From: JACQFZ01 sp045810625
GTDB lineage: Bacteria; Pseudomonadota; Gammaproteobacteria; Acidiferrobacterales; Sulfurifustaceae
Direction of reading: 5' to 3'
Length of the DNA: 64,000 nucleotides
Assembly: GCA_045810625.1 (NCBI GenBank)
Contig: JBJMVQ010000002.1
Location: 1 to 64,000, forward strand
The notes below the pieces were generated by a model, which made no database searches, was not told the DNA's origin, and was given only the letters and a program-made list of their open reading frames with translations. Positions 41,664 to 51,022 of this stretch are shown here, in pieces (the stretch's first letter is position 1; the number at the start of each line of letters is the position of its first letter). The position numbers were made by a program, and so were the translations under genes.

Positions 41664-44059
41664 GCGCGCACCAAGCTGGCGGGCGCGTGAGCCCCGAGCG
41701 TGAACGTTTCGAGGTAACCGGACGCGATCAGCACCGCGCCGTCCGGCACGCGCGCGTCGATTTTGACTTCCAGGCGCGCTTCGCCCGCGACCGTCCGGAC
41801 AGCAACGGCCACGCCGTCCGCGAGGCCGAGGCGCGCGGCTTCCGCCGCGTTCATGCGCGCCGCGGGCGGCGGATTGTCAGCGGTGTGCTGCAGCGCCGGG
41901 GCGCGCCGCACGAGCGGATCGACCGCATAGAGCGGCACTTCAGCGATTCGATAGAGCTGCGCGTCGGCAAGCGGCACGCGTACCGGCGCCGGCGCAGCGT
42001 TGCCCTCGAACGCGGTCGGCTTGAAGAGCGACGGGAACCCAAGCTCGCCGCGCACGTCGTCGATCGTGGCGTATTCGAAGCCGCCGACGCCGAGCTGATT
42101 GCCGAGCACGCGCAGGATCTTCCAACCCGGGCGGGCATCGCCGAGCGGCCGGACTGCCGCCTCGAAGCGCTGCACGCGGCCTTCGGTATTGACGAAGCTG
42201 CCGTCGGTTTCGCTGAACGGCGCGAGCGGCAACAGCGCGTGTGCGTAACCAATCGCGGGACTGCGATAAACCGACGGTTTGAACGAGGTCAGCATCACGA
42301 CGAATTCAGCCGATTCCATCACCTTGGCCGCGAGCGTTCCGTCGAGCAGGTCGAGCTCGGGCTCGACGCCGTGGAGCAAGAACGCTTTGCGCGGCTCGCG
42401 GAGCATCGCCGCCGTCGTGAGGCCCGGACCCGCCGCTTTGCCGAGCGGTCCCCGATGCGGCACGCAGCCCGCCACCCAGGCGCCGGCGGAATTGCCTTCG
42501 CCGAGGAACCCGAGCGTCGCACCGCAACGCGCAGCGATCCGACTTGCGATTGCGCGGAGCCCAGCAGCTTGTGGATGACTGAACGCGAACGGCCCGAGTA
42601 GTACCGCCTTCTTGGTCGCGCGCGTCAGTAACTCGGCGATGCGCTTCGCCTCGACTCCGGGCGTCAGCGGGTCGATCCAGCTCGCCGCCGCCGGCCCGCC
42701 GCCAAGCGCTTTGGCGACCTCGGCCGCAGCGATGTACATCTCTTCCGGCCGGCCGATCACCTTCGCCGTGAGCGGATGCGTGAAATCGTAGTCGATCGGA
42801 TTGATCGCCATGATCGCCGCACCCTTCTTCGCCGCTTTGCGCAGGCGAAGCCCGAGCAACGGCTGATCCTTGCGCGGATTCGCGCCGATCAGGAGCACCG
42901 CATCGAGCGTCTCGAGATCGGGAATGCTCATGCCTAGCGCGGGGAAAAGCGGCGCCTGTGCGTCATCCGAAAAATCGAGCTGCCGCAACCGATGGTCGAC
43001 GTTGTTCGACCCGAGCGCGCGCATGAGCTTTTGCAGGAGATAAAACTCTTCGAGCGTGCTGATCGGCGACGCGAGCGCGCCGAGTGCATTCGCGCCGTGA
43101 CGTTCAATGACCTGCTTCAGGCCGTTCGACGTGAAGTCGAGCGCGGTCGCCCAATCCACCTCTTCCCACTGGCCGTTCTTGTGGATCATCGGCACGCGCA
43201 GACGCTCGTCGGAATTGAGCGCCTCGTAGCTGAAGCGGTCGCGATCCGACAACCAGCATTCGTTGATCGCATCGTTCACGCGCGGCAGCACGCGCTTGAC
43301 CTGGCCGCGGAGCTGCTGGATGTCGATATTCGAGCCGACGCAGTCGTGCGGCGCGATCGATGCGTGATGATCGAGCTCCCACGGACGCGCCTTGTATTGG
43401 AACGGCTTCGAGGTGAGCGCGCCGACCGGGCAGATGTCGATGACGTTGCCGGAAATCTCGGAATCGACGCTGCGATCCAGGAACGTGCGGATCTCGCTGT
43501 GCTCTCCGCGATTGAGCACGCCGAACTCCATGACACCTGCCAGCTCCTGCCCAAAACGAACACAGCGCGTGCAGTGGATGCAGCGCGTCATGAAAGTCGT
43601 GATCAGCGGGCCGATGTCTTTGTCCGGCACGACGCGCTTCGCTTCGTCGTAGCGCGAGTCGTCTTTGCCGTATCCGAGCGCCTGATCCTGCAGCGGACAC
43701 TCACCGCCCTGATCGCAGATCGGGCAGTCGAGCGGATGATTGAGCAGCAGGAACTCCATCACGTGCTTTTGCGAATCGCGCGCCTTCTCGGAGCGCGTGA
43801 AAACTTTCATGCCTTCCGCCACCGGCGTCGCGCACGCGGGCATGGTCTTCGGGGCCTTCTCGACCTCAACCAGGCACATGCGGCAGTTCGCCGCGATCGG
43901 AAGCTTTCCGTGGTAACAAAAGCGCGGGATATAAATGCCGGCCGCGTCCGTCGCCTGGATGATCATCGAGCCTTTTTTCGCCGGAATCTTCCGGCCGTCG
44001 ACTTCGATCATCACGGTATCGGCTGCCGCCGCCGCGACGGTTTGCTCCTTCGCGCTCAT
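41660..44059 (-). CDS. nuoG: NADH-quinone oxidoreductase subunit G
   Basis: The 799-residue large peripheral subunit. The N-terminal part binds a 2Fe-2S cluster (CRMCLVEVEKAPKTMPAC), a His-ligated 4Fe-4S cluster (NHPLDCPICDQGGECPLQ) and a further 4Fe-4S cluster (CIHCTRCVRFGQ). The rest is a molybdopterin-oxidoreductase-like domain without cofactor role. The ATG at 44059 overlaps the nuoF stop as ATGA; the frame extends nine codons further upstream. Confidence 0.98.
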   Translation of the reverse strand: MSAKEQTVAAAAADTVMIEVDGRKIPAKKGSMIIQATDAAGIYIPRFCYHGKLPIAANCRMCLVEVEKAPKTMPACATPVAEGMKVFTRSEKARDSQKHVMEFLLLNHPLDCPICDQGGECPLQDQALGYGKDDSRYDEAKRVVPDKDIGPLITTFMTRCIHCTRCVRFGQELAGVMEFGVLNRGEHSEIRTFLDRSVDSEISGNVIDICPVGALTSKPFQYKARPWELDHHASIAPHDCVGSNIDIQQLRGQVKRVLPRVNDAINECWLSDRDRFSYEALNSDERLRVPMIHKNGQWEEVDWATALDFTSNGLKQVIERHGANALGALASPISTLEEFYLLQKLMRALGSNNVDHRLRQLDFSDDAQAPLFPALGMSIPDLETLDAVLLIGANPRKDQPLLGLRLRKAAKKGAAIMAINPIDYDFTHPLTAKVIGRPEEMYIAAAEVAKALGGGPAAASWIDPLTPGVEAKRIAELLTRATKKAVLLGPFAFSHPQAAGLRAIASRIAARCGATLGFLGEGNSAGAWVAGCVPHRGPLGKAAGPGLTTAAMLREPRKAFLLHGVEPELDLLDGTLAAKVMESAEFVVMLTSFKPSVYRSPAIGYAHALLPLAPFSETDGSFVNTEGRVQRFEAAVRPLGDARPGWKILRVLGNQLGVGGFEYATIDDVRGELGFPSLFKPTAFEGNAAPAPVRVPLADAQLYRIAEVPLYAVDPLVRRAPALQHTADNPPPAARMNAAEAARLGLADGVAVAVRTVAGEARLEVKIDARVPDGAVLIASGYLETFTLGAHAPASLVRA

Positions 44060-45345
44060 GAACGGCCTCGGGTCTCGGGCAGGCACGCCCGGTGATCAAT
44101 GTGATACTGGAATTCCTCGCGGAAATGCTGCACGAAGCTGCGCACCGGCCAGGCGGCCGCTTCGCCGAACGCGCAGATCGTCCGGCCTTCGATCTTCGAC
44201 GCGACGCTGTCGAGCAGGTCGAGGTCTTGCGCGCGACCCTGCCCGTTTTCGACACGATCGATGACGCGCGCCATCCAGCCCGTGCCTTCGCGGCACGGCG
44301 TGCACTGTCCGCACGACTCCTCGTAGTAGAAGTGCGAGATGCGCTGCAGCGCCTGAACCATACAAGTCGTCTCATCCATCACGATGACGGCGCCGGACCC
44401 GAGCATCGAGCCGGCCTTCGCGATCGAGTCGTAGTCCATCGTCAGCTCCATCATGATCCGGCCGGGCAGCACTTTCGCCGACGATCCGCCGGGAATCACC
44501 GCTTTCAGTCGATGGCCATTACGCACGCCGCCGGCGAGCTTGAGCAGCTCGGCGAACGGGATGCCGAGCGGCACTTCGTAGTTTCCAGGCCGGTTCACGT
44601 GGCCGGAAACGGAAAAAATCTTCACGCCGCCGTTGTTGGGCTTGCCCAGATCGAGGAATTGCTTCGCGCCGTGGCGCAGGATGTACGGAACCGACGCGAG
44701 CGTCTCGGTGTTATTGATCGTGGTCGGCCGCCCGTAGAGACCGAAATGGGCGGGGAATGGCGGCTTATAGCGCGGCAGACCGCGCTTGCCTTCGAGCGAT
44801 TCGAGCATCGCCGTCTCTTCGCCGCAGATGTACGCGCCGGCACCAAGGTACGTATACAAGTCGAAGTCGACGCCGGACCCCATGACGTTCTTGCCGAGCA
44901 GGCCCGCGTCGTACGCTTCCTTGAGCGCGGCTTCGAAGCGGTTATGCGGCTCGATGAACTCGCCCCGCAAGTAGTTGTACCCGACCGTTGCGCCCATCGC
45001 GTAGCCCGCAATCGCCATCCCTTCGATGACGGCATGCGGGTTGTAGCGGAGAATGTCGCGATCCTTGAACGTACCCGGTTCACCTTCGTCCGAGTTGCAC
45101 ACGAGATATTTCTGCCCCGGCGACTTCGGATTCATGAAGCTCCACTTCACGCCGGTCGGGAAGCCTGCACCGCCGCGTCCGCGCAACGCCGCGGTCTTGA
45201 TCTCCTCGACGATGCTCGCCGGTTCGCGCCGCTCCTTCAGGACCTTTTCCCACATCTCGTACCCGCCGGCGCTCCGGTACGTCGAAAGCGTCCACGGCTT
45301 TTCGACCTTCGGGTCGGGCAGGCAGATGTTCAAGACGGCGGTCAT
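44056..45345 (-). CDS. nuoF: NADH-quinone oxidoreductase subunit F
   Basis: NADH- and FMN-binding subunit, 429 residues. The FMN/NADH loop GRGGAGFPTG, the segment SDEGEPGTFKDRD and the N3 4Fe-4S motif ESCGQCTPCREG are intact. The start at 45345 (MTAVLNI) is right because upstream codons translate the spacer palindrome (45376-45424), not protein. It is separated from nuoE by 127 bases. Confidence 0.98.
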   Translation of the reverse strand: MTAVLNICLPDPKVEKPWTLSTYRSAGGYEMWEKVLKERREPASIVEEIKTAALRGRGGAGFPTGVKWSFMNPKSPGQKYLVCNSDEGEPGTFKDRDILRYNPHAVIEGMAIAGYAMGATVGYNYLRGEFIEPHNRFEAALKEAYDAGLLGKNVMGSGVDFDLYTYLGAGAYICGEETAMLESLEGKRGLPRYKPPFPAHFGLYGRPTTINNTETLASVPYILRHGAKQFLDLGKPNNGGVKIFSVSGHVNRPGNYEVPLGIPFAELLKLAGGVRNGHRLKAVIPGGSSAKVLPGRIMMELTMDYDSIAKAGSMLGSGAVIVMDETTCMVQALQRISHFYYEESCGQCTPCREGTGWMARVIDRVENGQGRAQDLDLLDSVASKIEGRTICAFGEAAAWPVRSFVQHFREEFQYHIDHRACLPETRGRS

Positions 45346-45375
45346 CGGCGCAAGACCTTTCCCGCTGCACTGCGC

Positions 45376-45424
45376 CCCCCTCCCCTTCCCTCCCCCGTTG
45401 CACGGGGGAGGGTTAGGGTGGGGG
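45376..45424. repeat. G/C-run palindrome, copy in the nuoE-nuoF spacer
   Basis: Left arm 45376-45397, loop TTGCA, right arm 45403-45424. The arms are identical to those of the copy at 40009-40058, including the four positions where the two arms do not pair. In mRNA it forms a stable hairpin between nuoE and nuoF. Confidence 0.85.
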
Positions 45425-45472
45425 CAGCGGATGCGCTGAACCGTTTGAAATCTTCGTCCATCCTCGGTCTCT

Positions 45473-45979
45473 TCACTTGAAGCGCGCAAGGAGCGCGTCG
45501 ATTTTTTCCGGCGTTAGATTCTCGTGATACTCGCCGTCGACCATCAGTGCCGGCGCGCCGCCGCACGCGGCGAGACACTCGGCTTGCTTTAGCGTGCAAC
45601 GCCCGTCGGAGGTCGTTTCACCGACCTTGACACCCAGACGCTGCTCCAGGTGCTCCATGATCTGCTCGGAGCCGCGCAGCCAGCACGAAATGCTGTTGCA
45701 GACATAAAGCTTGTGCCGCCCTACGGGGCTGAGATCGTAAAGACTATAAAAGGTTGCGACCTCTTCCACCGCGACCGGTGGAACCTGGAGGTACAGGGCC
45801 ACCGCTTCCATCAACTCGGGCGTCAGCCAACCGCCGTTCTCGCGCTGTGCGATCGTAAGCGCCGCCAAGACGGCCGAGCGTTTGCGGTCGGGCGGAAATT
45901 TCGCGACCCAGCGGTCGATCTCCGCGCGCGCCTCGGCCGACAGTCGTTCGGTACCGCTCGGTTTGAGATTCGCGGCCAT
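45473..45979 (-). CDS. nuoE: NADH-quinone oxidoreductase subunit E
   Basis: A thioredoxin-like subunit with the N1a 2Fe-2S cluster, 168 residues. Cluster ligands are in CNSISC and, 36 residues on, in CLAACGGAP. An N-terminal helical part (LSAEARAEIDRWVAKFPP) is typical. Its ATG overlaps the nuoD stop by one base (TGATG). Confidence 0.97.
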   Translation of the reverse strand: MAANLKPSGTERLSAEARAEIDRWVAKFPPDRKRSAVLAALTIAQRENGGWLTPELMEAVALYLQVPPVAVEEVATFYSLYDLSPVGRHKLYVCNSISCWLRGSEQIMEHLEQRLGVKVGETTSDGRCTLKQAECLAACGGAPALMVDGEYHENLTPEKIDALLARFK

Positions 45980-47232
45980 CAGCGATCTATCTCCCCGAAC
46001 ACGATATCCTGCGTTCCGATGATCGCCACGAGATCGGCGATCATGTGCCCGCGCGCCATTTCATCGAGCGAGGCGAGATGCGGAAAACCGGGCGCCCGAA
46101 TCTTCACGCGGTACGGCTTGTTGGCGCCGTCGGAGATCATATAGATACCGAACTCGCCCTTCGGTGCTTCGACCGCCGCATACACCTCGCCTTCCGGCAC
46201 GCAGTAACCTTCGGTGAAGAGCTTGAAGTGATGGATTAAGGCCTCCATGTCGGCCTTCATCTCTTCGCGCCGCGGCGGGGCAATCTTGTGGTTACCGACC
46301 ATCACCGGACCCGGATTGCGCCGCAGCCATTCCACACACTGGCGGATGATGCGGTTGCTCTGACGCATCTCTTCGATGCGCACGAGATAGCGATCGTAGC
46401 AGTCGCCGTTGACGCCGATCGGAATGTCGAAGTCCACGCGGTCGTACATCGCGTATGGCTGCTTCTTGCGCAGATCCCACTCGATGCCGCTGCCGCGCAG
46501 CATCGGACCGGAGAAGCCGAGCTGCACCGCACGCTCGGGCGACACCACGCCGATGCCGACGGTGCGCTGCTTCCAGATACGGTTGTCGGTGAGAAGCGTC
46601 TCGTACTCGTCGATATAACCCGGAAAGCGCTCGGTAAAGTCCCAAATGAAGTCGAGAAGCGAGCCCTCGCGGTTGCTGTTCAACCGCGCGACTTCTTTTT
46701 CGTCGTGCCACTTCGACGCCTGATATTTCGGCATCGACTCGGGGAGATCGCGGTACACGCCGCCCGGGCGGTAATAAGTGGCGTGCATGCGCGCGCCGGA
46801 CACCGCTTCGTAGCAATCAAAAAGATCTTCGCGCTCGCGGAAGCAGTAGAGGAAAACGGTCATCGCACCGATATCGAGCGCGTGCGCGCCGAGCCAGAGC
46901 AGATGATTCAGAATGCGCGTGATCTCATCGAACATCGTGCGGATGTACTGCGCCCGCACGGGGGCCTCGATCCCGAGCAGCTTCTCGATGGCGCGCACGT
47001 ATGCGTGCTCGTTGCACATCATCGAGACGTAGTCGAGCCGGTCCATGTAGCCGATCGACTGGTTGTACGGTTTCGACTCGGCCAGCTTCTCCGTCGCGCG
47101 ATGGAGCAGGCCGACGTGCGGGTCGACGCGCTGGATCACTTCGCCGTCGAGCTCGAGCACCAGGCGCAGCACGCCGTGGGCCGCGGGATGCTGCGGCCCG
47201 AAGTTCATCGTGTAGTTGCGGATCTCAGCCAC
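45979..47232 (-). CDS. nuoD: NADH-quinone oxidoreductase subunit D
   Basis: The 49-kDa-type subunit lining the quinone site, 417 residues. It opens with the diagnostic MNFGPQHPAAHGVLRL, and YNQSIGYMDRLDYVSM and the C-terminal DIVFGEIDR are in place. It is not fused to nuoC, with which it overlaps by eight bases. Confidence 0.98.
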   Translation of the reverse strand: MAEIRNYTMNFGPQHPAAHGVLRLVLELDGEVIQRVDPHVGLLHRATEKLAESKPYNQSIGYMDRLDYVSMMCNEHAYVRAIEKLLGIEAPVRAQYIRTMFDEITRILNHLLWLGAHALDIGAMTVFLYCFREREDLFDCYEAVSGARMHATYYRPGGVYRDLPESMPKYQASKWHDEKEVARLNSNREGSLLDFIWDFTERFPGYIDEYETLLTDNRIWKQRTVGIGVVSPERAVQLGFSGPMLRGSGIEWDLRKKQPYAMYDRVDFDIPIGVNGDCYDRYLVRIEEMRQSNRIIRQCVEWLRRNPGPVMVGNHKIAPPRREEMKADMEALIHHFKLFTEGYCVPEGEVYAAVEAPKGEFGIYMISDGANKPYRVKIRAPGFPHLASLDEMARGHMIADLVAIIGTQDIVFGEIDR

Positions 47233-47830
47233 GCGCGAAGCCCTCGTCGCGGATCACGCGCGGCACCAGCACGCGCGGTTCGATCGTCACGGGCTGATAC
47301 ACCACGCGGCGCTTGCTCTCGTCGTAGCGCATCTCGACGTTCCCGATCAGCGGGAAGTCCTTACGGAACGGATGACCGATGAAGCCGTAGTCGGTGAGGA
47401 TGCGGCGCAAGTCCGGGTGCCCTTCGAAAACAATGCCGAAGAGATCGAACGCTTCGCGTTCGAACCAGTTCGCGGAATTCCAGATTTCCACCACCGACGC
47501 GATCCGCGGCATCTCGTCATCGAGAAACGCACGCAGCCGCAACCGCCGGTTGTGCTTCAGCGACAACAGGTGGTAAACCGCGGCGAAATGCGGCCCACCG
47601 CGCAACCCCTCGCGCGATTCGAGCCGGTACGTCGAGTAATCGACTCCGCAGACGTCGACGAGCTGCTCGAATCCGAATACCGGGTCGTCGCGCAGGACAC
47701 GACATACCTTAAGAAGGTCTTCGCGACGGATTTCGAACGTGACTTCGCCGCGCGCTTGTACGGTCGCGGTGATCGACTCACCCAGTTTTTCGGCGGCGTG
47801 TGCGACGACCGCCTGAAGTCCTTCCGTCAT
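47225..47830 (-). CDS. nuoC: NADH-quinone oxidoreductase subunit C
   Basis: The 30-kDa-type peripheral subunit, 201 residues. It contains the signature EREAFDLFGIVFEGHPDLRRIL and the C-terminal FRKDFPL. It is free-standing, unlike the nuoCD fusion of enterobacteria, which argues against Enterobacterales. Confidence 0.98.
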   Translation of the reverse strand: MTEGLQAVVAHAAEKLGESITATVQARGEVTFEIRREDLLKVCRVLRDDPVFGFEQLVDVCGVDYSTYRLESREGLRGGPHFAAVYHLLSLKHNRRLRLRAFLDDEMPRIASVVEIWNSANWFEREAFDLFGIVFEGHPDLRRILTDYGFIGHPFRKDFPLIGNVEMRYDESKRRVVYQPVTIEPRVLVPRVIRDEGFARG

Positions 47831-47845
47831 TCGGCCCTGGATTGG

Positions 47846-48328
47846 TTAACGAGCGATGGTATTGGTGCGCCGGATTTTTTTCTGTAACTGCAAAATGCCG
47901 TACAGCAACGCTTCGGCGGTCGGCGGGCAGCCGGGTACGTACACGTCCACGGGCACGATGCGATCGCAACCGCGGACCACCGCATAAGAATAGTGATAAT
48001 AGCCGCCGCCGTTCGCGCACGAGCCCATCGAGATTACCCAGCGCGGCTCCGCCATCTGGTCGTACACCTTGCGCAACGCCGGAGCCATCTTGTTCACCAG
48101 CGTTCCGGCAACGATCATGACGTCCGACTGCCGGGGGCTCGGCCGGAAGATGATGCCGAAGCGATCGAGGTCGTAGCGTGCCGCTGCGGCGTGCATCATT
48201 TCAACGGCGCAGCACGCGAGCCCAAACGACATCGGCCACAGCGAGCCGGTACGGGCCGCATTCACGAGCTGGTCCGCGGTGGTCGTGAGCCAGCCGCGCT
48301 CTACCGCGGGTGCCTCGGCTACTCCCAT
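47846..48328 (-). CDS. nuoB: NADH-quinone oxidoreductase subunit B
   Basis: The subunit with the terminal 4Fe-4S cluster N2, 160 residues. The ligands are in FGLACCAVEMM, MGSCANGGG and VPGCPPTAEAL. The ATG at 48328 has AAGGGGG upstream and overlaps the end of nuoA by 10 bases; an in-frame GTG at 48349 is less likely. Confidence 0.98.
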   Translation of the reverse strand: MGVAEAPAVERGWLTTTADQLVNAARTGSLWPMSFGLACCAVEMMHAAAARYDLDRFGIIFRPSPRQSDVMIVAGTLVNKMAPALRKVYDQMAEPRWVISMGSCANGGGYYHYSYAVVRGCDRIVPVDVYVPGCPPTAEALLYGILQLQKKIRRTNTIAR

Positions 48329-48675
48329 TCGAGCGCCCCCTTCTTCCACTCATAAATGAATCCGACGACGAGTATCGCGAGGAAGAGCATCATGGACGTG
48401 AAGCCGAAGACCCCGATGTCGGACAACGCGGTGGCCCAAGGAAAGAGGAACGCGATCTCGAGATCGAAAATGATGAAAAGGATGGCGACCAGGTAGTAGC
48501 GCACATCGAACTTCATGCGCGTGTCCTCGAACGCCTCGAAGCCGCACTCGTAGGGGGAATTCTTCGCCGGATCGGGCCGATGCGGACCGAGTAATCGACC
48601 CAGGATAATCATGACGGTCCCCAGTCCCAGGGCGACCACCATAAAAATAAGAATAGGAAGGTAATTCTGCAGCAC
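48319..48675 (-). CDS. nuoA: NADH-quinone oxidoreductase subunit A
   Basis: A three-helix membrane subunit, 118 residues, first gene of nuoA-N. The conserved segments are PYECGFEAFEDTRMKFDVRYYLVA and FDLEIAFLFPWA. The start is a GTG at 48675 with GGAGG at good spacing. The Shine-Dalgarno lies in the loop of a small AGCCG/CGGCT hairpin, which could modulate initiation. Confidence 0.97.
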   Translation of the reverse strand: MLQNYLPILIFMVVALGLGTVMIILGRLLGPHRPDPAKNSPYECGFEAFEDTRMKFDVRYYLVAILFIIFDLEIAFLFPWATALSDIGVFGFTSMMLFLAILVVGFIYEWKKGALEWE

Positions 48676-48753
48676 GAGCCGCCTCCAAAACGGCTTAGCA
48701 CCTTCGCGCCTTGCGGGTTCGCGCTGCGCGGACCGGGCGCGAAAGGCCGCGCG

Positions 48754-48782
48754 AGTCTAGGCTTTTGGCCCATGACAGTCAA
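48754..48782 (-). promoter_or_regulatory. Sigma-70 promoter of the nuo operon
   Basis: Minus strand: TTGACT (48782-48777), exactly 17 bases, TAGACT (48759-48754). The transcript would start near 48747, about 70 bases before nuoA. Confidence 0.7.
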
Positions 48783-49602
48783 GCCATTTTCCCGTTACGA
48801 CACAGACACCTAACGAAGCATGCTCGCATGGATGTACCAAGCCCACCTGATGACCAGTCCTTGTGTTTGACCACTCGGCGTTGAATAGATTGGCCTTTCG
48901 CGTCGATCGACGCTCGAAGGCTCGATCCAAGACGAGAGCAGATGTGCTGCGTAGCCGATCGGCGAGCGCAAACGAAATGGAAGCGAAGGCGTGCTTGCGG
49001 ATAAGACCGAGGGCTTCGCGTCAGGTAAGTTCCGCGACGATCAACCGGGGAAAAACGTCCGAGCGATGCCGAGCAAAGAGTCTGGGACGGTGACGGTGTA
49101 GCGGAAAGCTAATTGTGCTCGAACCGACCACTTCCAGGCGACTGCGAAGCAACCAACTAAAAGAGGCGCGAGGCGGGAGTCACTTGCGTCCAGTGGCGCC
49201 GCTCACGCCACTGTCCCCTTCCCCCGTCCCGCGCCGAAGCCCCGCTGCAGCTCCGACGAGAATAGGAGCGGCAGCAACATCGGCAAAGAGCACTTTCGTG
49301 CCCCGTTTGCTCAGGGCCACTCGGACCTCGGGGCGGGACGCGCGCGGGAATCGTCGTCGTCACAGAACAAATGCTGACTAAGAGGCAGCCAGCTATTCCG
49401 TCACGGAAATCGGCACAGACTGGTCAGCCGCCGTCACGACGGTACGACAGAGCGACGCCAGATGATTCATCCGGCGTGTTCACGATTCGATGACGAGCGC
49501 GTGCATTGCAGATCAAGGCACGACATCACGACTTGGACGACGGGAGCGACTCGGACTGAAAGAGCTTGCGCCGCGAACAAATGACGTAATGAGAGCGCAT
49601 AT

Positions 49603-49629
49603 CCGGTTCCAAGAAGTTCTTGGAACCGG
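49603..49629. other. 27-bp near-perfect palindrome
   Basis: CCGGTTCCAAGAA and TTCTTGGAACCGG flank a single G. It ends 16 bases beyond the LuxR gene stop. With so short a loop it could be a protein-binding operator. It could also be a terminator stem for the LuxR gene, but there is no T-run on the minus strand. Confidence 0.6.
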
Positions 49630-49645
49630 TTTAAGCAAATTCTTC

Positions 49646-50392
49646 TTACAACAGCTTCGTGGAGTACCCCGGCGCGCGACGGGCTTGATGTTCAGCAAGC
49701 CGGCGGGCGAGCTGCGTACGATTTGAGACGCCGAGCTTGTTGAAGATCTCCGTCACGTAATGCTTGACCGTGCTCTCGCTCAAATTCCGGATGATGCCGA
49801 TCTCGGCGTTCGTCTTGCCCAACCCGAGCCAGTGCACGATTTCGCGTTCGCGTGCCGTGAGGTAATCGAGGCAAACCGAAAATCGGTCGGCCGCGCTGAT
49901 CGATTGGATCACCCGGCAGAAAGTCTCGTGCAGGACCGGAAGCAGGTCTTGGAGGATTCCGGCTTCGCGCTCTCCGGGCGCATTCGGCATCCGATAGAAG
50001 CTGTGATACGTACCGCCGCAACGTTCGGTGTCCCACATCGCGTGAGCCAAAACGTTGCGAATGTCATAGCGGCGAAACCTCTCGAGCCAATGCGCAGGCG
50101 TATCGGGCCAGGGATTGTCGCCGTCGAAAATGACCGGCTTCTCGGTTGCCAGCCAGCGGCGCAGAATCGGCGTATCGATCGCGCCGGCTCGGTTGCGGAT
50201 GGCATCGACGTGCTCGATGGGAAAATCGACCATCACCATGACATCGAGGCCGACGCCGCCGGCGTGCATGTGGCCCCAACCGCTGATGAGCGCCTCGTGC
50301 GGCAAAACGGCCCGCAGATACTCTCGAGTCCACCGCTTGAAGTCGTCTACGGTCGTGACCGCTTCAGCGGTCTTGCGCAGAGTAGTATCCAT
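49646..50392 (-). CDS. LuxR-family transcriptional regulator
   Basis: 248 residues. The first about 170 form an uncharacterised sensor region (LRAVLPHEALISGWGHMHAGG early) that recalls EpsA-type regulators of exopolysaccharide loci. It does not show the standard acyl-homoserine-lactone-binding residues as far as I can judge. The C-terminal GerE/LuxR helix-turn-helix (LTAREREIVHWLGLGKTNAEIG, then LSESTVKHYVTEIFNKL) is clear. The ATG at 50392 has a strong GGAGGGGGAAGA box. It stands alone between tRNA-Leu and the gene-poor region. The target is unknown; the nearby palindrome could be its operator. Confidence 0.88.
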   Translation of the reverse strand: MDTTLRKTAEAVTTVDDFKRWTREYLRAVLPHEALISGWGHMHAGGVGLDVMVMVDFPIEHVDAIRNRAGAIDTPILRRWLATEKPVIFDGDNPWPDTPAHWLERFRRYDIRNVLAHAMWDTERCGGTYHSFYRMPNAPGEREAGILQDLLPVLHETFCRVIQSISAADRFSVCLDYLTAREREIVHWLGLGKTNAEIGIIRNLSESTVKHYVTEIFNKLGVSNRTQLARRLAEHQARRAPGYSTKLL

Positions 50393-50517
50393 TCTTCCCC
50401 CTCCCTGCGATCGAAGTAGTCGCGGGACTTGTAGGGCTATACGAAACCGATAAGGACGACGGCTGTCAAGCGGGTCGAGCCGCGTTTTTGAGTTTTTCGG
50501 TAAAAAAGAGTCAAAAA

Positions 50518-50602
50518 TGGTGCCGAAGGTGGGACTCGAACCCACACGGCTTGCGCCACTACCCCCTCAAGATAGCGTGTCTACCAGTTTCACCACTTCG
50601 GC
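50518..50602 (-). tRNA. tRNA-Leu (GAG)
   Basis: 85 bases with encoded CCA. The acceptor is GCCGAAG/CTTCGGC. The anticodon loop TTGAGGG, closed by CTATC/GGTAG, has anticodon GAG. A long variable arm is present and the T-arm is TGTGGGTTCGAGTCCCAC. It lies just downstream of secG, a classic position. Confidence 0.97.
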
Positions 50603-50643
50603 AGGGGTCGCGCATTAAAGCATGAGCGCGCCCGAGGATAAAT

Positions 50644-50997
50644 CTACTTCGGCACCTCCGGCGCTCGCGGCGCGGCCGGTACGGCGGGCGTCGCCGGCGC
50701 CGGAGGTGCGGCCGGCGCCGTCGTCGGTGCCGGAGGTTGCTGCGTCACGCTCGACGGTTGTCCCGACGAGCCTGTCGCGAGATACGCCAGGACGAGATTT
50801 GCGCCGAAAAAAATAACGGCAAGCACCGCGGTCGTGCGCGTCAGAAAATTGGCGGTGCCACGGCTACCGAACAACGTCTGCGATGCGCCGCTTCCAAACG
50901 CTGCGCCCATGTCGGCGCCCTTGCCCTGCTGAAGCAACACGAGTGCGACGACGCCCACGGCCGCCAGAATGTCGATCACGATAATCAGCTCACGCAT
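50644..50997 (-). CDS. secG: Preprotein translocase subunit SecG
   Basis: A 117-residue SecYEG accessory subunit. Two hydrophobic helices (about 3-20 and about 55-73) flank the conserved cytoplasmic loop GADMGAAFGSGASQTLFGSRG. The C-terminal about 35 residues are Pro/Ala-rich. It lies between tpiA and tRNA-Leu, as in many gammaproteobacteria. Confidence 0.96.
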   Translation of the reverse strand: MRELIIVIDILAAVGVVALVLLQQGKGADMGAAFGSGASQTLFGSRGTANFLTRTTAVLAVIFFGANLVLAYLATGSSGQPSSVTQQPPAPTTAPAAPPAPATPAVPAAPRAPEVPK

Positions 50998-51022
50998 ATG
51001 CGCTTTACCCTAATAACCAAGT

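Larger units (their letters stand above)
48676..49645. other. Gene-poor region upstream of nuo
   Basis: 970 bases without a supported gene. It holds the nuo promoter (48754-48782) near its left end and a near-perfect palindrome (49603-49629) near its right end. The several open frames are short, Arg/Ser-rich and unlike known proteins. In many relatives tRNA-Leu lies directly next to nuoA, so the stretch may be the debris of an insertion or decayed gene. Confidence 0.5.

Noticed and set aside
49115..49381. 88-codon frame in the gene-poor region
   Set aside because: Ser/Pro/Arg-rich composition, no ribosome-binding site, no resemblance.
50480..50517. T-rich stretch after tRNA-Leu as terminator
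   Set aside because: T-runs occur on the minus strand, but I see no complementary stem before them.
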